From the NCBI GenBank assembly GCA_950295325.1, contig OX485809.1, forward strand, positions 32,738,001-32,802,000: a stretch of DNA of 64,000 bases, in the 5' to 3' direction. The notes under the pieces are model-generated. The model had not been told where the DNA came from. It searched no databases and was given only the letters and a program-made list of their open reading frames with translations. The translations under genes and the position numbers were made by a program. The stretch's first letter is position 1, and the number at the start of each line of letters is the position of its first letter. The stretch comes from Polytrichum commune (lineage: Eukaryota; Streptophyta; Polytrichopsida; Polytrichales; Polytrichaceae). Positions 35,166 through 47,326 of the stretch are shown here, one piece after another.

Positions 35166-35276
35166 CCATAACATTGCTATAAAATGTGTCTAATATAGTA
35201 TTCGACCCCCATGTCATATATTTCATGAAAAACCAAGACACATTTCAAATAACTTTGGTCCAAACCTACGTCAATA

Positions 35277-38200
35277 TCACTCTCCATCTTCATCCTCAGC
35301 TTCATTTCCATTATCGACATCGTTTTCTGCAGCAGCAATACGTGCCAAGTTGTCTTTGGCAAAATCTATATGTTTTTGGGGGATGGTCATTGTCTCTGAT
35401 TTGGAACCTTTGCGTGGTTTCCAAGCACAAAGTATGGTATTTGTATTTATGCAAATTGGTTCGTATGCTGAGTCCATTGTCCATTTGAAACTTTTTTTTG
35501 TGTCCCACCCTAAATATGTGCGGAGCACATTTTGATCTTTGGTGCTTGGACGGCAATATTCCACCTCAATTTGACGAAAATTTGGGCTAGTTGGAACAAA
35601 ATTTGGTGATGACAATGCTTTTACCAACCAAATCGGTTTAGGGTGCTCCTCATCTCCCGGACGTACGAGGATCATATAACCTTCGTAGCAATCAACAGCC
35701 ACACGAAATGATGGAGCCGGGCAATTACGAGCTGGGCCAACATAATGGTCGTCCGCAGCGAACTCTTCACGGATGTCCCCATTGTCGAAGAACATGGCCT
35801 CAGATTCCACGATTGTCACTCGGCTTTGTGGCCAAAAACCTTGTGTCAAACATGAATGTGTATCGACATCGGGTGCTAGCAATGCTGAGCGAATGCGATC
35901 CCAATACGCAATCAATGGTTCGTGGGTATTCCGAACACGCCTTGTGATGTCTTCCTCGCACAATTCTTTCCAATACTCGATGAATCCGGATATACCTTTG
36001 ATAATTTCAAGTCCATTCCTCATGGGGTTGGGTGTGCAAGGCTTTGGCTCCCCATCAGGTAGCATACATTTGCCCTCTTCGTTTTGGCGCTATACGAGTA
36101 TCCCTTCCTCTAGACCCCAATTCGGGGAAGTGCACAAAACTTTGAATTGCATGGCCGGCAGACCATCATCACGCATATAGAATCGGAATTGTTGAGCCTT
36201 GGTATGGCCCACTAAGCGGTCACCTCCTTTAAGAATGAATGGTTTGATAAACGATTTGAAATCGGATACTTCTTCAATCAAATGCGGGATGACTGGCACA
36301 TTATCCAAATCCATGTATGATTTCATGAGAAGAGGAATTGTCAGAAAATCCTCCTCGTGCAACTTCATACTCCAACGTCCAAATGAAGCGTCAATGTCAT
36401 CATGCGTGTGGCCAACCATAAAAAAAAACACAAACACTTCTTTGAAAATGCCCTTGGCTACGAGCAATGACCAAAAACAAAACACGTATCGACATTTGTT
36501 GTCTTTGGCACAATTGTCCAGTTGCACGTGTAGAATTGGAGGCAAAGGTTTAGCAAGAACGGGTTGTTCAAGTGGTTCTTGCAGTGAAGATAGACAAACT
36601 TCCTTCCCCTCTAGCACAACCTCATAAATCGGTGTTGTTCCACATCCAACAAAAAGAGCGCGGGAGGATGATGTTGGCGGACTTTCAAGATCTCGTAGAA
36701 GTTTTGCAAAAGACCCTACGGTATGATTGGCGTCGTCTGGATAGAAATCCAAGCCATAATGTGCATATTTGACGTCCATATGGCCATGTGCGATCATACC
36801 TGAATTAACACATACAAATGAGAGGTACATTCCAAAATCACCTATGAGAATGAGATTCAATTTTTCCGCAAGCACGCCAAGAAAATGAACAAACACTTAC
36901 GGACGTGCATCCGTAACTCTTAACGATTAGTATGTGGGTGCGCCAAAAAATGTGAAACCCAACGAACCTGTGACAGATATTGGAAGCTTGAAATATCCAT
37001 CTGTAGCCTTTATTTTCCGCGCATAACACGGGCACGCAGTCTTTGCATGGTCCATTTTGTCATGAATGATTGTCAAAACCTCATTCGGCCTCATTATCGA
37101 TAATGCGCGATTCTTGTAGTAGTCTTGACGGTGTGCCTCCTGGTTGTTGACATGCTCAATGTATTTCCGTTGATGTCTATTGTGCGACTCAGTCCCTATT
37201 GGATGTGCATCTCGAAGGCCTTTATATTTCTCACAAGCAGAACACCTAGCAAACTTATCCCCAGTCCTCTTTGTAATGTACTTTGCAAATTGTTGACTCT
37301 TGATCACATTCAATTTTGACAACGAAATCGGCCCACATCCAGCCTTTTCGCCAACTTCATTAACATCCATAAGTATATTCTTCCATTTTGTCCCAGTAGG
37401 CAAAATCATCTAAACAACCTTTTCCCCCGACGGCAAAGTCCGCGTCTTGTGTGACATTGCATCCGCTAATGGCATAATGATGGTTGATAGTGTTGCAGCC
37501 GCTTGGAGTGTTGCCTCCCTGGGCTTTTTTGTGCCAGAGTTGCCATGGAACCGAGAACGCCGTCATTGCATCGAGTAGTTCCGGAACCTATAAAAATCTG
37601 CCTTTGAAACTGCATGTATAATGTACCATGCCTTGCAACATACCTCTACATTTTCCAAGGTCACAACCTTACGACCTTCGGCATCAAAGTGCACGTTGCG
37701 ATGAACTTCAAGTTTCTTTGCAGATCGCATACGAAAGTCCGCAAGCCACATCTCTTGTCTCAAAGATTTGATTTTGTCACGGGAAAATAGTTGGCAACAC
37801 CTCTTTGCACAACAATATTTTGTTGCTACGGACCTAATAGATGTGTCTCCCAATGTTTGATCTCGATGACGTTGCGTGGGTTCACGAGACACGCGAACGG
37901 AATCATACTTACGCCGACCTTTTCTAGGACGCATCGTGGCGAACAAAGTTTTTTGTATTTCCTCAAAACGACGGGCACGATTCCACAAGCTGACACCATC
38001 ATGAAGAACACTTCGCAACGGCCATCGACGAAGAGAAAATCTCCAACCAGGAGGCACTTCCAATGGATGTTTGGAATTCAAAATGCACACCCCAACATCT
38101 TCCTCCCCAAGGGGATTTGCATCAATACAGTTTGTAGGATTTGAGTTCCTACAAACACCATCGGCCACGGGGACGCCACATCCATTGACTAGGACAACAT

Positions 38201-38372
38201 CAAGATCAATCCATTGTTCCCGCGAATAACCCTCACATGGTGGAAGGAATTCATCCTCTGCATTGGCAACACCAATTGTAGTTTCCTGTTCCACGACATC
38301 TTCAAATTTGCTAGCATAGCTTGACGCTTCCGAAGAGAACTCAAATGCACTATCATTGATGTTGGAATCCAT
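35277..38372 (-). pseudogene. DUF7869-type transposase-like gene with three in-frame stops
   Basis: Two exons, 38,372-36,968 and 36,799-35,277, joined by a 168-bp GT-AG intron, give a 975-residue frame. The N-terminal part has a CC-x3-CC cluster (about 187-193) and CSAC (377-380), likely metal-binding. The core carries LDNC…NK (Asp563) and VGHTHDDID (599-605), the conserved acidic motifs of the DUF7869 group of RNase-H-fold, transposase-like proteins. A C-terminal region (…PIWLVKALSSPNF…EVEYCRPS) looks like a BAH/Tudor-type module, and the tail is acidic. Codons 270 (TGA), 321 (TAG) and 705 (TAG) are stops, yet the family-like text HGNSGTKKPREATLQAAATL continues in frame between them. There are no frameshifts. 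I infer a transposase killed by point mutations. The family assignment is from memory of the motifs. Confidence 0.75.
36897..36916. promoter_or_regulatory. Isolated degenerate palindrome in the transposase intron
   Basis: TTACGGACGTGCATCCGTAA differs at two central positions from the palindrome core of the upstream arrays, and lies inside the 168-bp intron. Confidence 0.7.
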
Positions 38373-38511
38373 GGCCACTACAAGTGATCCAAACGAAGAG
38401 TATGTTAAAATATCCCATTCAATAAATGATATGGATAGGCCTAACGCTTATTGTCAATGAAACACAATGTGAACAATAATGGATTTCATGGCCTGAAAAC
38501 AAAGGGTTTAG

Positions 38512-39538
38512 GGTATACGAACGCGCGTTCGTATACCTCCATGTAACAACATTATCAGTGCAAGCACACGCGCATACAAATACATTTATTTGTTCATAGT
38601 CTACGGAAAGGTCCAGACAACGCGCATCTGTAAATCTCTTCGTGATCAAAGAGGTCATTATCATGCGCAAATATTTCCGCAAACTATACAACATAGGAAT
38701 ACGGACGCGCGTCCGAAAACATCCAAATGTCAAAAGCCAGTGTTGTCCAAGACACACAGAGGTTTAGGGACCCAAGAGGTCCAGGTGCCACGGACATGTT
38801 TATCCAAGCATGACGACTATGAGTTTGAAGAGGTTAACATACGCGCTTCCTAGTGTGTTTTATGAATGTCAAAATATTATACTATGAGACATAGGGTGAT
38901 GTAAGTTTAGGGTTTAGGGATCTTATGCCTCCATTGACCGTACAGTCTCAATGTAATATTCTACATGGCACAAAACTATGGCACCAGAGGTTTGCAGGTT
39001 ACGGACGCGCGTCCGTAAACCTATCTGGACCTCAGTACGAGCACAAAGACAATGCTCAAGGCAACAAAGGAACAATGCGCCCGGAGGTTTAAGGTTTATG
39101 GACGCGCGTCCGTAAATTTACAGTCTCGATTGCATACTCTAAATGGAAAGTGGTAATGATCCCAGTTCAGGTGCAATACCGAACTATGTCACCACAAGGT
39201 ACGCAGGTTTGCGGACGCGTGTCCGTAAACCTCAACGTACATGAGTACTAGCTCAAGTACAGTTCTCAGAGCAATAGATAATCAATTAACCAAAAGGTTG
39301 AAGGTTTACGGACGCGCGTCCGTAAATTTACAGTCTCGATTGCATACTCTAAAAGGCAAGTGGTAATGATCCCAGTTCAGGTGCAACACCGAACTATGGC
39401 ACCACAAGGTACGAAGGTTTACGGACGCGCGTCCGTAAACCTCAATGTACATGAGTACTAGATCAAGTACAGTTCTCAGAGCAATAGATAATCAATTAAC
39501 CAAGAGGTTTAAGGTTTACGGACGCGCGTCCGTAAACC
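38512..39538. repeat. Palindrome array 1, upstream of the transposase-like gene
   Basis: Perfect or near-perfect copies of a 26-base palindrome (core TTACGGACGCGCGTCCGTAA) lie at about 38,701, 38,996, 39,093, 39,205, 39,303, 39,416 and 39,513. A variant with GAACGCGCGTTC at 38,512-38,537 is itself a perfect palindrome, and a decayed one is near 38,606. From 39,093 on, the array is a roughly 208-bp tandem repeat with two palindromes per unit, spaced alternately about 98 and 112 bp. The first site is 140 bp upstream of the transposase ATG. It is probably a binding site for an element-encoded protein that acts as repressor and/or in transposition. Confidence 0.85.
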
Positions 39539-42009
39539 TCCGTGATTTGCGGCGCCATAATAGGAACCTTACACCATGAACAATACCTGCCATAAATAAT
39601 AATCAATCACACTACAAGGATCCAGATAGTGCAACCCACATAAAAATTGCCTCCACTAATGGGTTTAGGGCTTGGAATTTAGTGTTTAGGGTATAAAAGG
39701 TCCATTGCAATAGGATCTGTACCTGCACGAAATAAACATCCAGCACACTACAAGGGTCCAAGCAGCGCAACCCACATCTGAGATGCAAAAAGAGTCCCGA
39801 AGTGGGGGGGTGTCCCCTTAAGTATTCATCGTTTTCCCTTGGATCCGTTTTCCAACATAGGATACTCGCCACCAACTACGTCCTATAAATAAAAACCTAA
39901 CATTACTACATTCCGAGTGCCAGCCTTACAATGGAATGTGTATTCATAGTGGACAACATGCATAGACCATGAGTCCACATAATGACAAAGCAAAAGACAT
40001 CTATGTATTTATGGTGGACAACAAAGCAAATTGGCTAATAATATATGAACATTGAACATTGTTGAGGTGTGGTTTATAATATTGAAGTACCTAATATTGA
40101 GAGGTCATTGTAGAATTAGTAGACAGAACATTATAGTATCGTGTAAAAAATAAACCACAACAACAACAATAGTGCATGGAGTATAAAAATACATGTCATT
40201 CAAAATTAAACTAGCATCCATTTTATTGTTTTGCATATAATGTAATGATATTCACTCCAATATCCTGTTATCTCCTCTCATCTTACATTTAATATCGTAA
40301 TTACATTGGCCACCACCCTAACATTTAACCCGTTTAATTTACCCACCTTTACACACCTATACATAATTGTATTAATACATACACAAACTTTGAGGACATC
40401 TAAAGTAGCACATGAAAGTAGCACATCTATTGTCATAGGTACTATGGGTTGCATTAAAATCAATATTGTCAATTTCCTCTCTTAACCTTAGGGCCCCCTT
40501 CAATACATCAACATTTATTTCAAAAAAACTAATACTAGCCTTCTTCATGTACTATACGTGAGAAAAAAACATTTTTTAGTACCCCATGTACATTATCTAT
40601 AGTAATGACTCAAACAATAGCAATTGTTGTTCAAAGTAACATTATAGAGAGAAGGGGAGGGTAGGGTATCCAAATATTATTAAGGCAAGCAATATTAAGT
40701 TGGTGACAGAAGGGGGATACTCTCATTAGTTCATACGTGATACCCTAAACCCTAAACCCTATAACCGCCCAACCATAAACAAACACGAGGACATAGTGCA
40801 AGCACGGTTAACTGAATAACTTCCAATACATGTCAAGGCTTAAGTGGAAGTAATTCAAAACTATATGACTACCTCTAAATTTTGTAAAATAAAACCATAA
40901 ACATTTCAAAAGTGAAGCAAATTTATGGGTAACCTTGCCTTTCATTATTTTAAATCTTTCTTTGGCTGGGTAAAATCTACCCCTTAGAGGCAAGTACAAG
41001 ATTTAGAGGGGACTTGTTATCCTTTCATGTGAGCTAAACATAGCATTATTCAAATCCATAACAATGTTTTGTGGGATTGATAGTATTTTATAAAATATTC
41101 CTTGATATTCCCATATTAAGAGTGAATGTGGGAATATCAAGGAATGTTTTGTGGGATACTATCAATCCCACAAAACAATGTTATGGATATGAATAATGTT
41201 ATGAATGGCAAAATCCACCCTACATTGTTACGATGTCGTTGTTAAATTGTCCAAACATTACATCACATGTATCCATTAATTTTATGTTCTAAACCATATT
41301 TTACCATTGGCAATAGGCCCCTGTACTTTTGATGAAAGGTTTTGAAGATCATATATTGGTATTCTATAATCGAGTACTTAACACAACTCACCACCGAAAC
41401 AAAACTCCAGTATAAACAAGTTGGCTACTACTTATAAGCGATAATACAAGCTCAAGCCTAGGCGTGGATGAATCCCGAATGTTGTGTAATGTACAAGAGG
41501 GATCTAAATTCAACAGATACCCATGCGCTTTGTTTTAATACAAGCTTAGACCTATGTGTGGAGGGATTGAATTAATCTGTAAATGTTGCTTAAGATATTA
41601 TAAGCATATGAATTCAACCCATATCTCGATGTTTGGGTTTTGTTAATTGCGTTTGAACTATGCTTAAATTTAAATATCATGCATAATGATACTCGCATCA
41701 AAGCATCCAAAGTGTCCAACTTCAATGAAGTTTGCAAGTGGATGATAGTATAATGTTTCTCAAAATGCCTTATCTTTTTTATTATTGAGGATATTTAAAT
41801 GTTGACAATGACATAATATACAATGAACAGTTATAACATTCCATAATTCTAAATATTAAGCGATACTACTTACAATATTTAGTGTACTAATAATTTAAAG
41901 CCCGCTTACCTTTATATTACAACAACTCCACAAAGAAAATCTTACAATAATTGAGTTACTCAACCTCACATCCTATAATTTCAATACTTCTACGTTTCCT
42001 AGAATAATG
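39539..42009. other. Spacer inside the 13.8-kb element
   Basis: No conserved protein. A partial direct duplication ('cactacaagg…ccaagcagcgcaacccacat') lies near 39,605 and 39,745. A short telomere-like tract (CCCTAAACCCTAAACCCT) is at 40,743-40,760, and a long foldback at 41,038-41,206. Confidence 0.5.
41038..41206. repeat. Long foldback (hairpin), about 169 bp
   Basis: Arms of roughly 70 bases pair almost throughout: ATCCATAACAATGTTTTGTG on the left is mirrored on the right, as are GGGATTGATAGTAT and ATTCCTTGATATTCCCA. One internal block differs ('tttataaaat' versus 'gttttgtggg'). The loop is about 13 bases. It could be a foldback MITE or a small-RNA precursor. Confidence 0.8.
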
Positions 42010-42145
42010 AATTCTTTCAGAGCTCGTATGAATATTTCACTCATTAATATCAAAAGTGAAGATTCTCATGTTCATGAAATGTTCATATAGGTCCCCGCAA
42101 TTATGTTGACTATTGAACCGTGATGGTTACCATACTTTTAAAAGA
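42010..42145 (+). repeat. R1 dispersed repeat, partial copy inside the 13.8-kb element
   Basis: Contains 'agctcgtatgaatatttcac', 'gttcatgaaatgttcatata' and 'gttgactattgaaccg'. Its presence inside the element shows R1 spread after, or was carried by, the larger unit. Confidence 0.55.
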
Positions 42146-42762
42146 CTATTTTGGTATCATTTAGGTGTCACAATTAAGTTTTATTGAAACAAACACATGA
42201 TTATTTCACTTTATGTAGTGGTAACATTGACAATTAGATTATCAATTAGGGATATAAACTTAAAAAATCTCTATGTATCAATACATGCAATGTTGACAAC
42301 CACTCGCCTCACTCTAATTACCCAAACAACAATCCGGCAGTGAGTAGGCCATTTACTTACCAAAACCGGGGGCACTTGGGTATAGTCCATACCCTTGCAT
42401 TTAATTTTATAAAATTAGTGTAACTTGAAATTTACAATGTAGTCAACATTAATCAAAATTGTTGACATTCTTAGATTAATTATGATTTTGAATTAAGTTG
42501 TCCTGCTATAGCCTTTTACCCAATCTTGGCCAAAGTAATCAGAAAATTCATGAATTGCGTCAATAAGCTAAACCACATATTGACAATTATCACATGAGAA
42601 ATCCCTCCTTTGTAACAATTCAATTCTTCTATGAGGCAAACCCTAAACCATGTAAACGCATGTTATTTTTGCAAATCTATTAACGCAAAAATAATGAACT
42701 ATGTGCTTTTACTTAACTTCATTCTAGACTATTGTTATCTTAATTCTAGTCAATATGTACTA

Positions 42763-43477
42763 ATGATGGCCCATGACACGTTTGGGAACACAAAAAAGTC
42801 GTATTATTGAGGTGTCGTCTTCTCATTAATATTACAAATGGTGTAAAGTTGTCATATTATCGAGGGACAACAAAAACATAAGTAATATGAGCTTTAAATA
42901 CATATACAATGAGTTTAAGTAATATAGATGGTATGAAATAATAACTTATAACTCCAAACAAATATAAATGTTTCAAGACCTCTTGAAATAAGAGTATAAA
43001 GACCTCTAGTGTTGCCTACCCAAGTTAGCAATTGTCATCTTATCTAAATTCCCTACTAACTTTTGAATATTAATAAATTCATTAACACCAAAATAGAAAG
43101 AGTTCTCTAATAAGAAACTAGACAACAATGATGCATGACGTTTAACAACATACTAAGCAGGAGGCCACTCTAATCCTAACCATGCCCATTTTGCACTAGT
43201 AACCCTAATTCTCATTAAGTTCCCAATGGTAAGTGAAGCTCCCAAGTAGTTCCCAAGTGAAAATGAAAGTATTTTAGATGTACATAACGTGGATGAAAGG
43301 AATTTTAACATTAACTACCTCTTTAATATAATGAAACGGAGATTCTTAATGTCACAGTATCAAGTGTCGTAGTCGTATAGAAGAGGGAGTTTGAACTAAA
43401 AAGTTTGGTCGTGCAAAATTGTGTCGTAATATCGAGGGTGTTGTATAAACGAGTGTCGTATCAACGAGGTTGGGCTG
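42763..43477 (-). mobile_element. Non-autonomous pogo/mariner-like TIR element, copy B
   Basis: The reverse complement aligns with 6,924-7,610 along its whole length (shared text includes 'cctcaataatacgac', 'cttatgtttttgttgtccct', 'tagagaactctttc', 'gttatgtacatctaaaat'). The ends are AACCTCGTTGATACGAC-like, with TA on both sides (42,761-42,762; 43,478-43,479). A roughly 18-base stretch near one end is duplicated. Nested inside the 13.8-kb element. Confidence 0.75.
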
Positions 43478-43479
43478 TA

Positions 43480-44834
43480 ATGTCAAATATTTTGTAGCTA
43501 ATAATATGTCTTGGATTGGGCACATGGCCGAGCTTTGTTGTCCCACACTGACATCTAATTTTAGTCTATGGGGAGGCCGGGGAGCCAGGCGAGCAGCTGT
43601 ACAACCCAACCTCGGGGAGTTCACTAGACATGTATATATGTATACACGTGCGTGACAAGGGTATTTATTCAAGGGGTATTTAATTATCCATCCTTAATTT
43701 TTTGTACCGTATTATTATATAATTTGCTGATTTCTTGTTTTTTAAATGACCCTATAATTATTTTTAAATTTGACGAAGCTCTAATTTTAAGCTAGGTATG
43801 TTCATTATAATTATTTGATTTTGCTCCAAAGGGTTTAAGAGCATTCAAAGTACTAAGTCACCAAAATCCAAAGCACAGCAAGGTTTTACATTAAGTGTGT
43901 TCATAAACAGTTTCAAACAACAAAATCAGCCCATGTTCCTCAATCAAGTTACACGCACAATTAAACACAACGGTACTGAGTGTAAAAAAAACAATTAAAA
44001 CACCAACAACAAAGCAAGCAAAAATAGGGTCCATGCAATAATGTAAAAGGGTATAGAGTTAATACTACAACATCTTGCTTGAAGCAGACAGACACAAGAC
44101 CAACCAAAACTCCTCTAATTTATCTTGAGAAATTGTTTCTAGCATTTAAAAATACTAGCAAAATTGTTCATAGCAAATGAAAGATGTCATGTTCATCTTG
44201 CAAACAATACCTAGCTTTTAAGAACACTAGTATATAATCAACAAATAATGCATGCCTTTAATCCTAAACCCAGGAATCCGTCATCCGCCCTCATCAATCT
44301 TTCATCCCATTTTTTCAACTGAATCGACGTAGTTTTCATCCAAAATCTTCCCGCCTCTGAACACAAAGGACACCCTATTTCAAAAAAAACCTAGGATCCT
44401 TAAATCCTACGGTATATTTTTACAAATATGAGTTATTTGTATCAAGCCTATATTATTTATAATACAAATTTTATCATACATACTCACCTATATTACTTCT
44501 AAGAAAATTCTAAGTTTTTCCTCTTGTGAATATAAATTACCCTATATTTTCCTGCACGTTGTTTTCTAATATTATCGCAGTGAACTCCCCGAGAACCCAA
44601 CAGAAAAGTGGTTGTCGCCAAGGCAAGTCATTGTGCAAGCTACAAAATACAGTGTAAACACATTTTACATTTACCCAATGACAAGGTTGGCCTCAAGGAA
44701 CCATTAGTTGAGAGCAACACTCATAAAAAACTTGCATTGTTTGGTGGTAAGGTAAGAGGGTTTTTAAAAAACACTTTTCTATTTGCACCCACTTCTTGTA
44801 GGATATGAAAAAAGTGGAAAACGTCATTAGTGCG
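43480..44834. other. Gene-free spacer inside the 13.8-kb element
   Basis: AT-rich, short frames only, nothing recognised. Confidence 0.4.
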
Positions 44835-45050
44835 ATATGATTAGCAAATCCATTTCGTGCCTATAACAACTTTCTTCATGAAATTCAAAGTTTGTTTAAA
44901 TATCTCATCCATTGTCGAAATAAATATTCTCTCATCAGTTATCAAAAGATGATACAGGTCTACGCAATTATGTTTGACTATTGCGTCTAGATGGTTAACA
45001 ATTTTTGAGCATGTACTCCAATCTCTTCTCAACACACACAAACCACAGTG
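44835..45050 (+). repeat. R1 dispersed repeat, degraded copy
   Basis: 'gcgatatgattagcaaatcc', 'tttaaatatctcatccattg', 'gactattgcgtctagatggt' and 'tgtactccaatctcttctc' follow the R1 order. Confidence 0.6.
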
Positions 45051-45119
45051 GCTAGGCGAATAGGGTTATGCCACGTGTGGTGAACGTGTGGCGTTTGGGC
45101 GCGGGGTGATGCGACGTTT

Positions 45120-46498
45120 GGGGTCGGGGCGATTGGAGGCCCTCGTTCCTCATTAGGGTTTTAGGGTTTTTAGGAGCTCATTTTCGCCCTCCTCGTTTTC
45201 GTTTCTCTTCGCTCTTGTTGTTCTCTTTGTGGTGTTGCTCTTGCTGCTCTATTTGTGTTGTTGCTCTTGCTGGTGTTCATGCTCTCTTCGTTCCTGCTAC
45301 TTTGTGCTCTTGCTGGGATTCACGTGTGGAGAAAACCTCAACCCATTTACATTCTAGAGAGCATACCACACCTTCCAGTGATAGATAGCGATGAGTGTTT
45401 ATCTTCTTTTCTTTCTTGCTTGATCTAAATATTTTAGGTTGGTTTCAAGTTGCTCCTTGTTGAAGCTGGATTACATTAACAGTTGGACTGATTTATTGCA
45501 GGGAATATATTTACTTGTGTATGGTTTCTTTAGGCTACCCCATGATTTGCCAAAAGTTATTTGGCGCTATCCTTTGATGTACATAGGTTTCCACATATTT
45601 GCTCTTCAGGTAAGCTTGTGTTCGCATACTTTTTGTTGCTCTTGCTGCTCTTGCTGATGTTCATGCTGTGATGAACATGCTGGTCTTTTTGTTGCTTTTG
45701 CTGGTCTTGCTGGTGTAGAATGACATTGCAATTGCATTCTCCTTTGTCATTCTCATTCTCCTTTGTCATTCTCACTTTGTCATTCTCATTGTTCAATTTC
45801 ATTGTTTTGGGGATCTTGAAGGCCTTGTTCATTTCTCTTCCTATTGAAATCTTTGCCTCTTCCAAGATCTAAGAAATCACATGTTTTGTTTTGAAAGGAC
45901 ACTTCAATGTGATGTCCATGTTCAATCCAGTTTAATGTTTGTAGTAGGGTTTTTTTTCTGGTTTTGATGCAATTTAGGAATACCATTGCATTACTCGAGG
46001 TTTCTAACCTCAATTATATTGTTGATTTGCAGTCGGTTTTACCTGCAGCACGAGCAGGAGTTGTAGTTTAGGAGCAGGAGCAAACATTCTACAAAGGTAA
46101 CATTTCTATAACATTGCAATTGCATTTTGTATGATTGCACTCTTTGGTTGTTGTGGTTTAGGGCTTAAGGTTAGCTTCAAAGCATGTGAGCTCCAACAAC
46201 CTTGAGAGCAAGTGAGATTCCACATTCAAGCAATTCTGAATTTGTTTGGTACTTTGCATATCGCCAGACTCTAAGAATCATTTAGTTTTGGACATGTCAG
46301 TGTTCTGAAAGGGTATAATTTTCTCAATTTTGCAGTGCAGAGGTTGCTATTGCAGTGCTGTGCCATATTGCATTCTTTGGAGAGCAATACCATATTAGAA
46401 GACAAGGTAAAATCCCGAAAAATGCGGGTCATTAATGAAAATAACCTATTCCGCAAATGCTCCAGAATGTTTAATTTACAGTAACCAATAAACCCCTT
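45120..46498 (+). promoter_or_regulatory. Promoter and leader-like region of the accessory gene
   Basis: Around 45,150-45,300 a telo-box-like TTAGGGTTTTAGGGTTTTTA is followed by a pyrimidine-rich leader with CTCTTGCTG repeats, typical of plant 5' UTRs. Good donors (CAGGTAAGCTTG near 45,608; AAAGGTAACATT near 46,095) suggest non-coding leader exons. The acceptor would be TTTGCAG directly before the ATG at 47,327. All of this is splice-site reading without transcripts. Confidence 0.35.
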
Positions 46499-47271
46499 AA
46501 AGTTTACGGACGCGCGTCCGTAAACTTTATGGACCATGTGTGGGTGAGAAAGAAGACCATCACACAATATATATATGCGGAGTTTACAGACGCGCGTTCG
46601 TAAACTTTACGGACCTTGTGTGGGTGAGAAAGAAAAACCTCACACAATATATATGCGGAGTTTACGGACGCGCGTCCGTAACTTCTACAGAATTGTAAAT
46701 AGAATAAATTTTTCCTGAATAAAATATTTGCAAAGTTTACGGACACGCGTCCGTAAACTTACAAAAATAAGTAATAATCCACTGAATAATATATGTGAGT
46801 AGTTTACGGACGCACGTCCGTAACATCAAAAGAATTGTAAGTAGCATAAACTTTTCCTGAATAAAATATTTGAAAAGTTTACGGACGCGCGTCCGTAAAC
46901 TAGGCAAAATAAGTAATAATCCACTGAATAATATATGTCGAGGTTACGGACGCGCGTCCGTAACATGTAGAGAATAGTCAATAGTATAAAATGATTGCAA
47001 ACTTTACAGATTCACGTTCCTAAACTAGGCATATATGACAGAACTAATTCTGTATAATATATGTGCAGAGTTTACGGACGCACGTCCGTAAACTAGACAT
47101 ATATAAGTAAGCACATCATTTTCTATCATATATGTACAAAGGTCACGGACGCGCATATAATGTACGCGATTGAGCATATAATGTACGCGATTTGCGTATT
47201 CACTATAACATTCTTTAAAAGATATAATTGATAGAATATGCAAAACTTTACGAACGCGCGTTCGTAAAGTT
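46499..47271. repeat. Palindrome array 2, upstream of the accessory ORF
   Basis: The same core palindrome as array 1 (TTACGGACGCGCGTCCGTAA) recurs about every 60-80 bp: at about 46,499 (30-base perfect palindrome), 46,581, 46,659, 46,735, 46,801, 46,876, 46,943 and 47,069, with decayed copies near 47,000 and 47,141. A GAACGCGCGTTC variant at 47,244-47,271 is a 28-base perfect palindrome. The sequence between palindromes differs from array 1, so the shared element is the palindrome itself. The last site is 55 bp before the ATG. Confidence 0.85.
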
Positions 47272-47326
47272 AGATCTACATCCATTGACCATAATTCGAA
47301 CATGTTGTGTATGTGACCATTTGCAG

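Noticed and set aside
35773-36627. Plus-strand frames of up to 142 codons
   Set aside because: Antisense to the transposase-like gene; no motifs of their own.
37410-37565. Two in-frame stops as evidence for an intron
   Set aside because: The text between them (HGNSGTKKPREATLQ…) fits the protein family and no GT-AG pair would remove the stops without losing it.
35277-38372. Stops rescued by U-to-C RNA editing
   Set aside because: Such editing is known from organelles of some non-seed plants, not from nuclear transcripts; deamination decay is simpler.
38512-39538. CRISPR-like regular array
   Set aside because: The repeats are palindromes in tandem units of a plant element; spacers are themselves repeated and there are no cas genes.
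40743-40760. Chromosome end
   Set aside because: Only two and a half telomere-like units, in the middle of the window; an interstitial scrap.
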